NCBI GenBank assembly: GCA_963782555.1
Contig: CAWAKB010000001.1
Location: forward strand, 310,001 to 374,000
DNA: 64,000 bases
Reading direction: 5' to 3'
Source: Hyphomicrobium_A sp963782555
GTDB taxonomy: Bacteria > Pseudomonadota > Alphaproteobacteria > Rhizobiales > Hyphomicrobiaceae
Positions 17,864-26,852 of the stretch are shown here, piece by piece. Under the pieces are notes generated by a model that was given only the letters and a program-made list of their open reading frames with translations, made no database searches and was not told where the DNA came from. The translations under genes and the position numbers were made by a program. Numbering within the stretch: position 1 is the first letter of the stretch; the number at the start of each line of letters is the position of its first letter.

Positions 17864-19270
17864 ATGACTTTGGTCGTTCCCCGCGGCCGGAGCCTTCGTG
17901 CCGGGCCGTCACGCTTTGGCGCGGACTGCTCCGGCAACGTGGCGGTCCTCTTCGGGCTATCGGCCGTCGTGCTGATGCTTGCGCTCGGCGCCGCGGTGGA
18001 CATCGGCCGCTGGCTGCACGCGCGCGACCAGACCATCGCGGCGATGGACGCGGCGGTTCTGGCAGGGGGCCGTGCCTTGCAGGTGAACAGCACCGATACC
18101 GCCGGCGCGGTCGCTACGGCGAAGAAGTACTACGCCGAGAACGTCAAGACGCGTCTGCCCGTCATCGACGATACGGTCACGTTCAGCGTCACCGACGGCT
18201 CGACGTCGTTGACCGCCAGCGGCTCGGCCTACATCAAGACGCCGTTCCTGCAGTTCGGAAACATCGACAAGCTGCCCCTGCTCAACACGAGCCAGACCGA
18301 GTACTCGAAAGCCGAGCTCGCGGTTGGTGGCAACGGGGGGGAGAACCTCGAGATCTCCATCATGCTCGACGTCACGGGCTCCATGGCCGGCCAGAAGCTC
18401 AAGGACTTGAAGGACGCCGCCGAGGACCTGATCAACATCATCGTCTGGGACGACCAGAGCAAATACACCTCCAAGGTCGCCCTCGTGCCGTTCTCCGAGG
18501 ACATCCGCCTGCCGTCGAGCACCGTCCTCAACAAGGCGCGCGGCACGGGCCTGGCATCGAGCAAGACCATCACGACGGGAAGTGGGTATTCCAGGCAGTC
18601 GACAGTCTATTATCTCTCGGACTGCGTCGTGGAGCGGACGGGTTCGCAGAAGTACGCCGATGCTCTCCCCAAGTCCGGCCAGTACGTGATGGCTCACTAC
18701 ACTCAGAGCTCGACGGGTAACGGCAACAACAAGAAGGGCGTCTGCACCATCCCATCGGGTTCCGAGGCCATGCCATTGAGCAGCGACAAGAACGCCCTCG
18801 TTGCCAAAGTCGAGGGGCTATCTGCTTCGGGTGGCACGGCCGGGCATCTGGGCACCGCGTGGGCTTGGTATATGCTGTCTCCGAATTGGTCCTCGCTGTG
18901 GTCGGCCAGCAGCCAGCCTCAGGCCTATGGAACCGACAACCTGCGAAAGATCGCCATCCTCATGACCGACGGCGAGTACAATACGCAGTACGACTCGAAC
19001 GGTATCAACACCGACCAGTCAGGCGCCTCGCCCGCAAACGGCACCTCGACGAACCAGGCACGTGCCTTGTGCGCTGCGATGAAGGCGAAAGACATCACCA
19101 TCTACACAGTTGGCTTCGATCTCGGCGGTCACAATAGCGAGTCCTACCAGACGCTCTATCAATGTGCGTCCGACCCCAAGAAGTTCTACAGCGCCGACGA
19201 TGGAGAGCAGCTGAAGCAGGCGTTCCGCGACATCGCGATCAAACTTTCATCGCTGTACCTCTCGAAGTGA
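17864..19270 (+). CDS. TadG-like pilus-associated protein with von Willebrand domain
   Basis: This 468-residue protein has an N-terminal TadE/TadG-type segment: a short basic head, then GNVAVLFGLSAVVLM and DIGRW, a single membrane helix as in Flp pilus accessory proteins. From about residue 160 a von Willebrand factor A domain starts with a MIDAS motif (DVTGSMAG), followed by the expected later acidic segment MTDGEYNTQ. It is probably anchored in the inner membrane facing the periplasm. No other tad gene (flp, cpaA-F, tadB-E) is in the window, so it is an orphan. The gene follows an AT-rich region. Confidence 0.85.
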   Translation: MTLVVPRGRSLRAGPSRFGADCSGNVAVLFGLSAVVLMLALGAAVDIGRWLHARDQTIAAMDAAVLAGGRALQVNSTDTAGAVATAKKYYAENVKTRLPVIDDTVTFSVTDGSTSLTASGSAYIKTPFLQFGNIDKLPLLNTSQTEYSKAELAVGGNGGENLEISIMLDVTGSMAGQKLKDLKDAAEDLINIIVWDDQSKYTSKVALVPFSEDIRLPSSTVLNKARGTGLASSKTITTGSGYSRQSTVYYLSDCVVERTGSQKYADALPKSGQYVMAHYTQSSTGNGNNKKGVCTIPSGSEAMPLSSDKNALVAKVEGLSASGGTAGHLGTAWAWYMLSPNWSSLWSASSQPQAYGTDNLRKIAILMTDGEYNTQYDSNGINTDQSGASPANGTSTNQARALCAAMKAKDITIYTVGFDLGGHNSESYQTLYQCASDPKKFYSADDGEQLKQAFRDIAIKLSSLYLSK

Positions 19271-19524
19271 AAGCGGCTTTGATGCCCGAGCTGCGCCCAA
19301 CCGGTTTGGCAGGGCGCCATCCCCGTCTGCTTCTGACCAAAGCGGTACCAGTTCTCGCTTACATTATGTGGGCTCGTGCGTGCGCGATGCCTGCTAAGGT
19401 GGCTCACACAGCGGAGCAAGCGGGCCTGTCACTCAATTGAATTGCGATCAGATTGATTGACGATGCGCGCAGCTCTGCTGCCGTGCAAAGCGCCTGGGGA
19501 GGCCAAGCAAAAAAAGGGGGGAGC

Positions 19525-22242
19525 ATGAAGCGCTTGATCTGCTGCCTGGATGGCACGTGGAACAGCGACGACGACGGCGCCGTGCCAACGAACGTCGTCA
19601 AGATCCATCGGGCGATCCTGCCGGAGGATGCTGCCGGCGTCCGCCAGGTGTCGCACTACGTCAAGGGCATCGCCTCGGCCAAGGATACCCGCGCGCAGTT
19701 CCTCAAGGGCGCCGTCGGATACGAGCTCGGCGACCGCATCCAGGCTGGCTATCGCTTTCTGGTCGATACCTACGAGCCCGGCGACGAGATCTTCCTGTTC
19801 GGCTTCTCGCGCGGCGCTTTCGAGGCCCGCAGCCTGGCGGGCTTCATCTCACTGCTCGGTATCGCCAAGCCGGGCTCGGGCGTCTCCGTCGCCGACGCCT
19901 GGGCGCTCTATCGCCAGTCGCCAGATAAGCGCAGTGCCGCCGACCTCGAGCGGCTACGCGCGGGCGCGCACTATCCCGTGCGCATCAAGTGCGTCGGCGT
20001 CTGGGATACGGTCGGCAACATCGGCAATCCGTTTTTCTCCGGCGGCATTTTGGGCCGCTGGTCCAGGTTCCACGATACGCGGCTCCACCCCTCGATCGAG
20101 GTCGGGCTGCATGCGCTGTCGATCGACGAGGTGCGCGGGCCGTTCCGGCCCACGCTGTGGACCCGGCCGCGGCATGCCCCGCCGACGCCGGGCCAGCATG
20201 TCGAGCAGGTCTGGTTCGCCGGATCGCACGCCAACGTCGGCGGCGGTTTTCCCGAGACCGAGCTCAGCGACATCGCTCTCTTATGGATGGCAGAGCGGGC
20301 CAGTGCCACCGCCGGTCTTGCCCTCGACACGGACGCGCTTTTGCGCGCCGCGAAGCCCAACGCGCTCGGTCTGCAGCACGCCTCCGCCACGGGCAGAATT
20401 TTCAAGTGGAGCGGCCGCCTGCCTTTCATCCGGCTCGTCAACCAAAGAGTGCAGGCCATCCCGAGACTGCGCCGCACGATGATCGGAGCGTGGCGATCGA
20501 GCAAGATCAAGCGCGCTGAGATCACCATCAACGAGAGTGTGCACCAAAGCGTGCACGCCAGGTTCGGCAAGACCGTGAATGAGGCCATCGGCGAGACGCT
20601 CAAAGAGATCGTCTATCGGCCACGCAACATCGCGGCCCTGATCGACGCACAACAAAAACCAGCGGGGGAGGCTTCGGGCATGACGGACGCAGCGCAGACG
20701 TCGGGCAATGGCAGCACACTCACCAAGCTGGTGACGGTTCACGGGACGGGTGCGGGCGCCAAGGAATGCTCAGGCGAGCGCTGGTGGCAACGGGGCAGCC
20801 CGTTTCTGGGCGAGCTCGCCAAGCGCCTCAACCTCGACCCCGGCCGCGTCGAGATCGTCCCGTTCCACTGGGAGCTGGGGCCCAACAGCGAGACCGGGCG
20901 GCGCGCGGCGAGCGCGGCGCTTTTCGAGAAGCTGAAAAGCTACGACAGGGCCGGCGCCGACTACCACGTGATCGGCCACAGTCATGGCGGATCGGTCATT
21001 TACGACGCGCTTTTGCACTCCCTCGCCAAGGGCCAGCCGTTCGAGCGGCTCAAGTCCTGGTGCACGATCGGGACGCCGTTCCTCGACTACCGCGCCAACC
21101 GCTTCCTGTTCAGCCGGCTGGGCACCAAGGGCCTCACCCTCTACGCCATGGCGCTCGGCATCCTCATCTTCGGCGCCGGGCTCCTGGTCAACTACCTCAC
21201 CGGCAGCACCCAGATCGAGGGAACGACCGAGGAGATGCGCCACTTCTTCACCGCGCTCGTGCTCCCGCTCGCGCTCATCGCGCTTGGCTTCGGCGGCGCC
21301 TGCATGGCCTTCCTCTATGCGGTGGAGCGCATTCGCGGCGGCACCCACCCGCAAGTTCGCAAGCAGAAGGCGGCCGATCTCTACAAGGACCGCTGGATCG
21401 GCCTGTGGCATCGCGACGACGAGGCGATCAGCGCGCTCTCGAACGTGCAGTACGTCAAGGGCCCAATCGTTCCATCGACCTTCCTGCAGCCGTTCGTCGC
21501 CATCACCCAGGTGCTGGCGACCGTCGCCTTGAGCATCGCCCTGGTGATCTACGCGCTCCCGCAACTGTGGGCGTTCATGGTGGCGAGCTGGCCGCAGATC
21601 GCGCAAGCCGATACGGCTTCCGACGGCTCGGCTCTCGGCTATGTGGCGATGATCGCCGCGGCCATCGCCGTGCTCGCCATCATTGCGGCCATCTACGTCG
21701 CCGTCGCCAGCCTCATCGTCGCGGCTCTCAAGCTCGTAGCTCGCGGCGTGGGATGGCCGCTTTCCAAGGCCATCGACAATCTCGTGTGGTCGTCGATCCG
21801 CCAGCAGGCGTGGGGCGACGACCGTCAGGGCGAGGGCGTGGCGCAGGTCGGCTCGCATCCGCCCGAGTTCGCCGCCACCTTCGCCTCGCTGCCCGCGCCC
21901 ATCGCCGACGAGGTGAGCCGCTTCAGCGAGAAGCACGCCATCCTGACGCTGACCAAAGTGCGCGAGGTGCTCGGCATGACGCGGACGCCGCAAAAGGCCC
22001 CCGACATGCGCGCGCAGCTGAGCGAGCAGCTCAACTGGCGCGAGCTGATTCACACTACCTATTTCGATATCCCCGAGTTCGCCGACCTCGCCGCCCTCGG
22101 GCTGCACCAGGCGGGCCTCGCCCCGCTCAAGGAGGACTTCTGGGGGAGCCAACGGCGCGACCGCGCGCAGGCGTGGTATCGCGCCATCTCGGCCAACGCA
22201 CCCGGTGGTTTGGCTGCCTCAGAGGTCGCAAGTGCAGCATAG
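19525..22242 (+). CDS. Tle1-like DUF2235 hydrolase fused to a second alpha/beta hydrolase and membrane domain
   Basis: The protein has 905 residues. Residues 1 to about 330 are a DUF2235 domain, the family of Tle1 phospholipases: nucleophile Ser95 in GFSRGA, Asp161 in GVWDTVG, His235 in SHANVGGG. After a linker a second hydrolase begins (VTVHGTGAG near residue 402) with nucleophile Ser486 in GHSHGG. Four hydrophobic segments follow (about 539-560, 573-600, 651-683, 703-740), then a soluble C-terminus. The start at 19525 is set by GGGGGGAGC. Tle1 proteins are type VI secretion effectors, but no secretion or immunity gene is nearby, and the membrane helices argue for a resident membrane enzyme. 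Lipase activity is inferred from the triads. Confidence 0.75.
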   Translation: MKRLICCLDGTWNSDDDGAVPTNVVKIHRAILPEDAAGVRQVSHYVKGIASAKDTRAQFLKGAVGYELGDRIQAGYRFLVDTYEPGDEIFLFGFSRGAFEARSLAGFISLLGIAKPGSGVSVADAWALYRQSPDKRSAADLERLRAGAHYPVRIKCVGVWDTVGNIGNPFFSGGILGRWSRFHDTRLHPSIEVGLHALSIDEVRGPFRPTLWTRPRHAPPTPGQHVEQVWFAGSHANVGGGFPETELSDIALLWMAERASATAGLALDTDALLRAAKPNALGLQHASATGRIFKWSGRLPFIRLVNQRVQAIPRLRRTMIGAWRSSKIKRAEITINESVHQSVHARFGKTVNEAIGETLKEIVYRPRNIAALIDAQQKPAGEASGMTDAAQTSGNGSTLTKLVTVHGTGAGAKECSGERWWQRGSPFLGELAKRLNLDPGRVEIVPFHWELGPNSETGRRAASAALFEKLKSYDRAGADYHVIGHSHGGSVIYDALLHSLAKGQPFERLKSWCTIGTPFLDYRANRFLFSRLGTKGLTLYAMALGILIFGAGLLVNYLTGSTQIEGTTEEMRHFFTALVLPLALIALGFGGACMAFLYAVERIRGGTHPQVRKQKAADLYKDRWIGLWHRDDEAISALSNVQYVKGPIVPSTFLQPFVAITQVLATVALSIALVIYALPQLWAFMVASWPQIAQADTASDGSALGYVAMIAAAIAVLAIIAAIYVAVASLIVAALKLVARGVGWPLSKAIDNLVWSSIRQQAWGDDRQGEGVAQVGSHPPEFAATFASLPAPIADEVSRFSEKHAILTLTKVREVLGMTRTPQKAPDMRAQLSEQLNWRELIHTTYFDIPEFADLAALGLHQAGLAPLKEDFWGSQRRDRAQAWYRAISANAPGGLAASEVASAA

Positions 22243-22261
22243 GCAGGGCTTGCATGCCGAG

Positions 22262-22319
22262 CCGCCGCCCGGGTTGGTTGCTCGAGGCGCTCAGCAATGG
22301 GCGTCCGCGATGAATGGCC
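22262..22319 (+). repeat. Copy of an internal part of rnpB
   Basis: These 58 bases match rnpB positions 7122-7179 at 55 of 58 positions in the same orientation, covering the segment that includes the conserved GATGAATGG element. It begins 20 bases after the stop of the double hydrolase gene. It is too short to act as RNase P. The remainder of the 311-base gap to the next gene shows no other gene. Confidence 0.9.
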
Positions 22320-22553
22320 CGACTCTCGCGGCGCAGAGCAAACCATTGGGAAAGACTACGCGCATGCCCGGCGTCTCAGGATACGCAGGGGGCCCAAGCT
22401 TTGGCCTAACCGCCGTAAGCAGCGAATGATCCACCTGTCATGGTATGATAGCAATCACGCAAACGACTGGATGAATAGCTCGCCGTACCCGAACACGGGC
22501 GTGCCGGGGAGAAACGAACGCCTTCGAAAGCGAATATCTAGGGTGAAGTGGCG

Positions 22554-23126
22554 ATGAGACCGGCGATGTCGCCGCTCGAGATAAAGCGTTACTGCGAGCT
22601 TCTGGAGGGCGCTACAGTCGTTCTAGAGTTTGGCAGCGGCGGAAGCACCATTTTGGCCGCCGAGCAGCCCAACCTTCAGATTACAAGCGTGGATAGCGAT
22701 GTCTCGTGGTTCAATAAGCTGCGCGAGTTTGCGCCGGTGAAGGCCGCCAAGGCCGAAGGCAGACTGCGCTTCGTTGCCATAGATCTCGGTCCCACGAAAA
22801 AATGGGGCTATCCAATCGATCAACGCGCGATCGAACGGTGGCCCATGTACTCGGAAGCGCCGTGGAGTGCGCTGCAGACGGCGCCGGACCTCATTCTGAT
22901 AGACGGCCGTTTTCGAATGGCTTGCGCACTTGAAGCTGCGCGCCGAGCTCTGAAGGACGCAACAATTGCAATCCATGACTTTCAGCGCAGTCACTATCAG
23001 ATTGCCAGGCTTTTTTTGAAGCGCGTCGAAATGGTCGAGCGGCTTGCCGTCTTTCGACAGAGGACGGTGAAATGTCCATTCCTCATCGATCTCGCGCTTA
23101 AGGCCTATCGCTACGATCCGAAATAA
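22554..23126 (+). CDS. Class I methyltransferase-fold protein, hypothetical
   Basis: The 190-residue protein has a Rossmann-type glycine-rich motif (VVLEFGSGGSTILAAE), an acidic turn after the second strand (ITSVDSDVSW), and DLILIDGRFR as the likely third strand. These match the SAM-binding core of class I methyltransferases, although the IDGRFR segment followed by helix MACALEAA is seen more often in a subgroup of uncharacterised proteins near glycan or sulfur genes. ATG 22554 follows AGGGTGAA. The substrate is unknown. Confidence 0.6.
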   Translation: MRPAMSPLEIKRYCELLEGATVVLEFGSGGSTILAAEQPNLQITSVDSDVSWFNKLREFAPVKAAKAEGRLRFVAIDLGPTKKWGYPIDQRAIERWPMYSEAPWSALQTAPDLILIDGRFRMACALEAARRALKDATIAIHDFQRSHYQIARLFLKRVEMVERLAVFRQRTVKCPFLIDLALKAYRYDPK

Positions 23127-23291
23127 GTGTTCCACCCACTTGGGCGGAGGGCTCCATTGTCCGCTTCCTCTGCATTGCTGACATCGTCGCTTACGCGCCA
23201 GCCCCTCAATCTCCCCGTCCCGATGCAATCCCACCACGCCACAAGCCGCCGGCGCTGCTATGATTCACCAACCGAATCAGGCGGGAGCGCG

Positions 23292-23642
23292 ATGCAGGCA
23301 GACTGCCCCTTGGTCATCATCCGCTGGCAGGACAGCCGCCAGCCCTGCGGGCACTGGCGCTACTTGTCGGCGCTGCCGGATTCAAAGCCCGTCGAGGTCG
23401 CAACCGTCGGCTGGCTCTTGAAAGACACCGCCGAGGTCAAGGTCGTCTGCCAGAACGTCGGCGATCTGGAGCACCCCGACAAAGCACAAGCGAGTGGGAT
23501 CATGACGATACCCACTCGCTGCGTCTTATCGATCGAGAAGCTCACAGAAGAGGACGGACCTATCTCTTCTGCTGGTTCGGCTGACCCTGCTGAGGCTGAC
23601 GATCGGGAGATTGCGTCAGCACCGATGCCGCAAGCTCTTTGA
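23292..23642 (+). CDS. Conserved hypothetical protein
   Basis: This 116-residue soluble protein starts MQADCPLVIIRWQDS after GGGAGCGCG. It has a pattern of beta strands (EVATVGWLLKDTAEVKVVC, SGIMTIPTRCVLSIEKL) typical of a small conserved family in rhizobia and their phages. Its last 83 bases overlap the convergent gene 23560-23730, so the C-terminal tail (after about residue 88) may be extension rather than folded domain. Function is unknown. Confidence 0.6.
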   Translation: MQADCPLVIIRWQDSRQPCGHWRYLSALPDSKPVEVATVGWLLKDTAEVKVVCQNVGDLEHPDKAQASGIMTIPTRCVLSIEKLTEEDGPISSAGSADPAEADDREIASAPMPQAL

Positions 23643-23730
23643 TCTCTTGGGGGGAGAGGGAGCTTGGATTCTGCAACGCCTTGGACGCGATGGACGCGAC
23701 TTTCTGAGACGTCTTCTCGTTCTGAGCCAT
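23560..23730 (-). CDS. Small conserved protein (MAQNEKTSQKVASIASKAL)
   Basis: This is a 56-residue helical, Ser/Gln-rich protein. The N-terminal half (MAQNEKTSQKVASIASKAL) is a pattern I recognise from small proteins found widely in proteobacteria and of unknown role. The C-terminal tail is Gln/Pro rich. The start at 23730 has GGGTGA upstream. It overlaps the end of the opposite-strand gene by 83 bases. Confidence 0.6.
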   Translation of the reverse strand: MAQNEKTSQKVASIASKALQNPSSLSPQEIKELAASVLTQSPDRQPQQGQPNQQKR

Positions 23731-24182
23731 GACGATCACCCACTTTCTAAAAGACGAGCACCTAAGTCCAGAACGCCGCCGAGTTAACACCCGGCGCGTA
23801 GTGGTAGGTACACGAGACTGTTTGTCGCCTGAGGTTATCCACGGTTTCGTTCGCGCATGAGCACATCGCGGGCGGGGATATTCGAGGCGGCAAAGCCCTA
23901 CTGGCAAAGCCTGCTCGACCCTGCGGCTTGAACCGTCTTATCCGTGCCCATGTCGTCCTGAAGCGCATGCATGGCGTTGTGTTTCGTGTCGTGGCAGCAA
24001 CAGAGCGTCACGCTGCTTCGGCCACACTCCGGCCCGCCGCCGTCGCGCCCGTCGCGTTTCCGGGCGGCCGAGAACGCCCGCTTAAGCACGTCGGCGGCCT
24101 AGCACCAATTGTCATTTGGAACTCAACGCGTCCGTAAATGTTGACGCCTAACGTTGCTCCGCACGGCTCATTGGAGGGCGAC
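23731..24182. other. Intergenic, no gene seen
   Basis: These 452 bases between divergent genes contain only short frames. The segment near 23790 has a GTTAAC motif and an unremarkable hairpin. It presumably carries promoters for both neighbours. Confidence 0.4.
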
Positions 24183-24524
24183 ATGCGTAAGGCGTTCCTG
24201 GCAATCGTTATCGCGACGGCGAGCTTCTCAACGCTGGCTGCGAGCGTCGAACCGGCGGCTGCTTGGCGCAGCTATCGCTGGTATCGCGACTACGCGCCGC
24301 TCTACCCGCGCTATTACTACGGTCCCCCCGTCGTCTACGTCGTCCCCCCCGCCTACGCCTACTATCCGCGCCCTCTCTACCGCTATTGCCCGCCGGGCTA
24401 CATCGTCGGTCCGCAGGGCACCTATTATCCGCGCCGCTTCCGCGGCTACCCGCGCGGTGTCCACTACTATCCGCCCGGCTACTGGAATCCGCGCCGCTAC
24501 TGGCACCGCCGCTGCTGCCGCTAA
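24183..24524 (+). CDS. Exported Tyr/Pro/Arg-rich small protein
   Basis: The product is 113 residues: a signal peptide (about 1-26, ending AAAW) followed by a low-complexity mature part with many Tyr, Pro and Arg and repeats of the form YYP/YPR. This composition is common among rhizobial cell-surface or periplasmic proteins of unknown function. Two adjacent cysteines end the protein (HRRCCR). The ATG is preceded by GGAGGGCGAC. Its stop codon overlaps that of the convergent DHFR-like gene. Confidence 0.7.
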   Translation: MRKAFLAIVIATASFSTLAASVEPAAAWRSYRWYRDYAPLYPRYYYGPPVVYVVPPAYAYYPRPLYRYCPPGYIVGPQGTYYPRRFRGYPRGVHYYPPGYWNPRRYWHRRCCR

Positions 24525-24955
24525 CGCAGGGTGACGTCGCCCGCGCAAGCGGCGACGAGCCAGGCGGGATTGAACCAGCGGTCGGCCGGGCCGTCGTAGG
24601 GCAGCCGCGTCACGTCCCAATGGCGGATCAGCGGCGCGTATACATCCCAGACCGGCGGGCCGCCGCCGATGAAGACGATGCGTCCGGGAAAGCGCGCGAT
24701 CGTGGCCTGCGGATCCATGCCGGAGCGCAGCTCCACGATGGTGCGGTGCTCGAACGCGAAGGCGGGGACGGAGGCGTAGGTCTTCGGGCCCGCCAGCAGC
24801 ACGTGCCCGTGCGTGACCTCGAAGAAGCGCTTCACGTCGGCGACGTACTCCGGACCCTTGTTGCCTTCCCACGGCAATTGCCCGTTGAGCCCGAGCTGGC
24901 CGCGCTGGCCGATGGCGCAGATTGAGCGGACGTCGGGGGGGCGCGCGTCTGACAT
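24521..24955 (-). CDS. DHFR-like protein
   Basis: This 144-residue protein is similar in fold to dihydrofolate reductase, which reduces dihydrofolate with NADPH. Visible landmarks are ICAIGQRGQLGLNGQLPWEG (DHFR N-terminal core), GHVLLAGPKTY (nucleotide binding) and GRIVFIGGGPPVWDVYA. The acidic active-site residue usual in DHFR helix B is hard to place, so activity as a true folate reductase is uncertain. The start at 24955 has AGGAGATC upstream. Its stop codon overlaps the convergent gene's stop by a few bases. Confidence 0.75.
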   Translation of the reverse strand: MSDARPPDVRSICAIGQRGQLGLNGQLPWEGNKGPEYVADVKRFFEVTHGHVLLAGPKTYASVPAFAFEHRTIVELRSGMDPQATIARFPGRIVFIGGGPPVWDVYAPLIRHWDVTRLPYDGPADRWFNPAWLVAACAGDVTLR

Positions 24956-25014
24956 CGCAGATCTCCTTGGGCAGGCTTGCCGCTTTCCAGAAAAACGAGA
25001 GTTCTTCAGGAAAA

Positions 25015-25977
25015 TCAGCGATCCATGAACGGCTGCAGTTTGCTGAGGAGGGCATGGGGCACCTCGTCTTGGGGAAGATGATTGCACCCGCGCAGCACTG
25101 CAAGCCGCGCGTGGGGGAGGAGGCGTACGAGCCTGCGGGCCGTCGCCAGCGGCACGATGCGATCGCGCCGGCACCACACGAGCAGCGTCGGCTGGGAAAT
25201 GGCGCGGTAGCGCTGGCCCATGCGCGCCCGGTTGTGATCGAAGATGGACTCCGCCGTGGCAATGAAGGCGTGGCGGCTGCCGAGGTCGTAGAAGGGCGCC
25301 GCGTAGCCGCGGATGTCGCGCTCGGGCACGACGCGCCCTGGCGCGCTGACGGCGTGCAGCAAAAGCCGCGCCATGAACTCGGGCGGGGTGATGGTCATGG
25401 CCACATAAGGCAGGCCCGGTACGCGCAACAGTTCGGCCAAAGCGCCGAAGTCCTGCTTGAGCGCGGGCGCGTCCATGATGACGAGGCGGGAGATCCGCCA
25501 CGGCTCGCGGCGCAGCTTAAGCGCGGTCAGAAGCGCGACCGTGCCGCCGAACGAGTGTCCGATGAGCGTGACGTTGTCGAGGTGGCGCTTCTCGATGAAG
25601 GCGGCGACGAGGGCGGCCTGGGCGGCGGCCGAGTAGTGCTGGCCGAAGCGCTTGTCGGAGCGGCCGAAGCCTTTGAGGTCGAGCGCGATGACGCGGTGGT
25701 TGCGGGCGAGCGGGCGCACGATGCGGCGCCAGGTGAAGACCGAGGCGCCGAGCCCGTGCACGAGCAGGACGGGGGTCCCGTGGCCGTACTCCTCGGCGTA
25801 AAGGATGGTCGGCCGCTGTCCGGGGGCGTGGAGCGCGATGCGGTAGGCGGAGGCGTGCGCCGGCAGCGCGCATAGGGCGCTGAGCCCGGCCTGCAGAATC
25901 ACTTTGCGCACCCGCAAAAGGACAGTTGCGCAGTGAACCCGAAGGCTCGCTGGGCCTTCCGACGCCGTCATCCCCAT
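25015..25977 (-). CDS. Alpha/beta hydrolase
   Basis: This is a 320-residue alpha/beta hydrolase with nucleophile Ser in GHSFGG (about residue 143), an oxyanion HG motif (LVHGLGASVFTW), and a C-terminal His in GCNHLPQDE. The N-terminus carries a hydrophobic segment ending AHASA, so it may be exported or membrane-anchored. The start at 25977 follows AGGGGG. The substrate is unknown. It is 59 bases upstream of the DHFR-like gene and transcribed in the same direction, so the two may be one unit. Confidence 0.8.
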   Translation of the reverse strand: MGMTASEGPASLRVHCATVLLRVRKVILQAGLSALCALPAHASAYRIALHAPGQRPTILYAEEYGHGTPVLLVHGLGASVFTWRRIVRPLARNHRVIALDLKGFGRSDKRFGQHYSAAAQAALVAAFIEKRHLDNVTLIGHSFGGTVALLTALKLRREPWRISRLVIMDAPALKQDFGALAELLRVPGLPYVAMTITPPEFMARLLLHAVSAPGRVVPERDIRGYAAPFYDLGSRHAFIATAESIFDHNRARMGQRYRAISQPTLLVWCRRDRIVPLATARRLVRLLPHARLAVLRGCNHLPQDEVPHALLSKLQPFMDR

Positions 25978-26342
25978 ACGCCCCCTAAAATCTGACCCTC
26001 GGTGGCAAATCTACCACGACGCCTGAATGCGCGGCGAAAGGGGGATTTCCCCGGTCCTCCTCTTATCCCCTGTCCCAACGCCCATCCTAATATGCCGTTT
26101 CCCCACGAAAATCGGTTAAGAGACCATTGACGACCATATATTCCCATGCAATCCCATTACTGCCCGTCCGCACCGGGCAGGGAACGTGGCAGGGCGCCGG
26201 CCTTGAAAAATGAGGGCCAAGGCCCTGAGCGACCGCCACGGCCCCGCCGGTGGGACGGGCCCCAAGCAAGGGGCGGCAACTAGGCCGCAAGACGTTGGTG
26301 TTGGGTCTTTAAGAGTGAGGTGCGCGAGGCTGCGAACGGGAG
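25978..26342. promoter_or_regulatory. Leader of the dcw cluster
   Basis: These 365 bases separate the divergent hydrolase gene from mraZ and must hold the dcw promoter. There is a TTGACG candidate -35 element at 26125-26130 with only weak matches downstream, a GC hairpin at about 26155-26180 and a TGGGACGGGCC stretch near 26250. I cannot identify an MraZ operator with confidence. No gene is visible. Confidence 0.4.
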
Positions 26343-26852
26343 ATGGAACGCTTTGTCTCGACATTCACAAACAAGATCGACGCCAAAGGCCGGGTCTCGA
26401 TCCCTGCTCCCTTTCGCGCCGTGCTCGAGCGCGACGGCTACGCCCACGGTAGCGCCGGCGGCATTTACTGCTACCCCGCGCTCGAGGCTCCAGCACTCGA
26501 TGCAGGGGGCGAGAGACTTGCAAAAAAGATCGATGGGCTTCTCTCGGGCCTGCCGGATTATTCGGACGAGCGCGACGAGCTTTCTGTCGCGCTCTACGGT
26601 GATGTCCAAGTCCTCACCATCGATGGGGACGGCCGCATCAGCCTTCCTGAAAACCTTCGCGCGCACGCCGGTCTCACCACCCAGGTCACGTTTGTCGGCC
26701 TGGGCGACAAGTTTCAGATGTGGGAGCCTGCCCGCTTCGCCGACCGGCGCGAGCGCGCAAGAGAAAAAGTGCAGCACACACGCAAGCTCTTCGGCGCGGG
26801 GAGCCGTCAATCCTCTTCGGGGGATGACGGAAGCGAAGGAGCACGGGGATGA
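26343..26852 (+). CDS. mraZ: Transcriptional regulator MraZ
   Basis: This 169-residue, two-domain SpoVT/AbrB-like protein is the first gene of the dcw cluster and is known in other bacteria to regulate that cluster. Visible landmarks are the N-terminal repeat (FVSTFTNKIDAKGRVSIPAPFR) and the second one (DGRISLPENLRAHAGL). The C-terminus is longer than in E. coli (about 150 residues). The ATG follows CGGGAG. Its stop overlaps the rsmH start (ATGA), indicating coupled translation. Confidence 0.95.
   Translation: MERFVSTFTNKIDAKGRVSIPAPFRAVLERDGYAHGSAGGIYCYPALEAPALDAGGERLAKKIDGLLSGLPDYSDERDELSVALYGDVQVLTIDGDGRISLPENLRAHAGLTTQVTFVGLGDKFQMWEPARFADRRERAREKVQHTRKLFGAGSRQSSSGDDGSEGARG

Noticed and set aside
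7231..22261. A complete integrative element between the rnpB copies
   Set aside because: No integrase, relaxase or transposase gene is present, and the two copies cover different parts of rnpB, so they are not a matched attL/attR pair.
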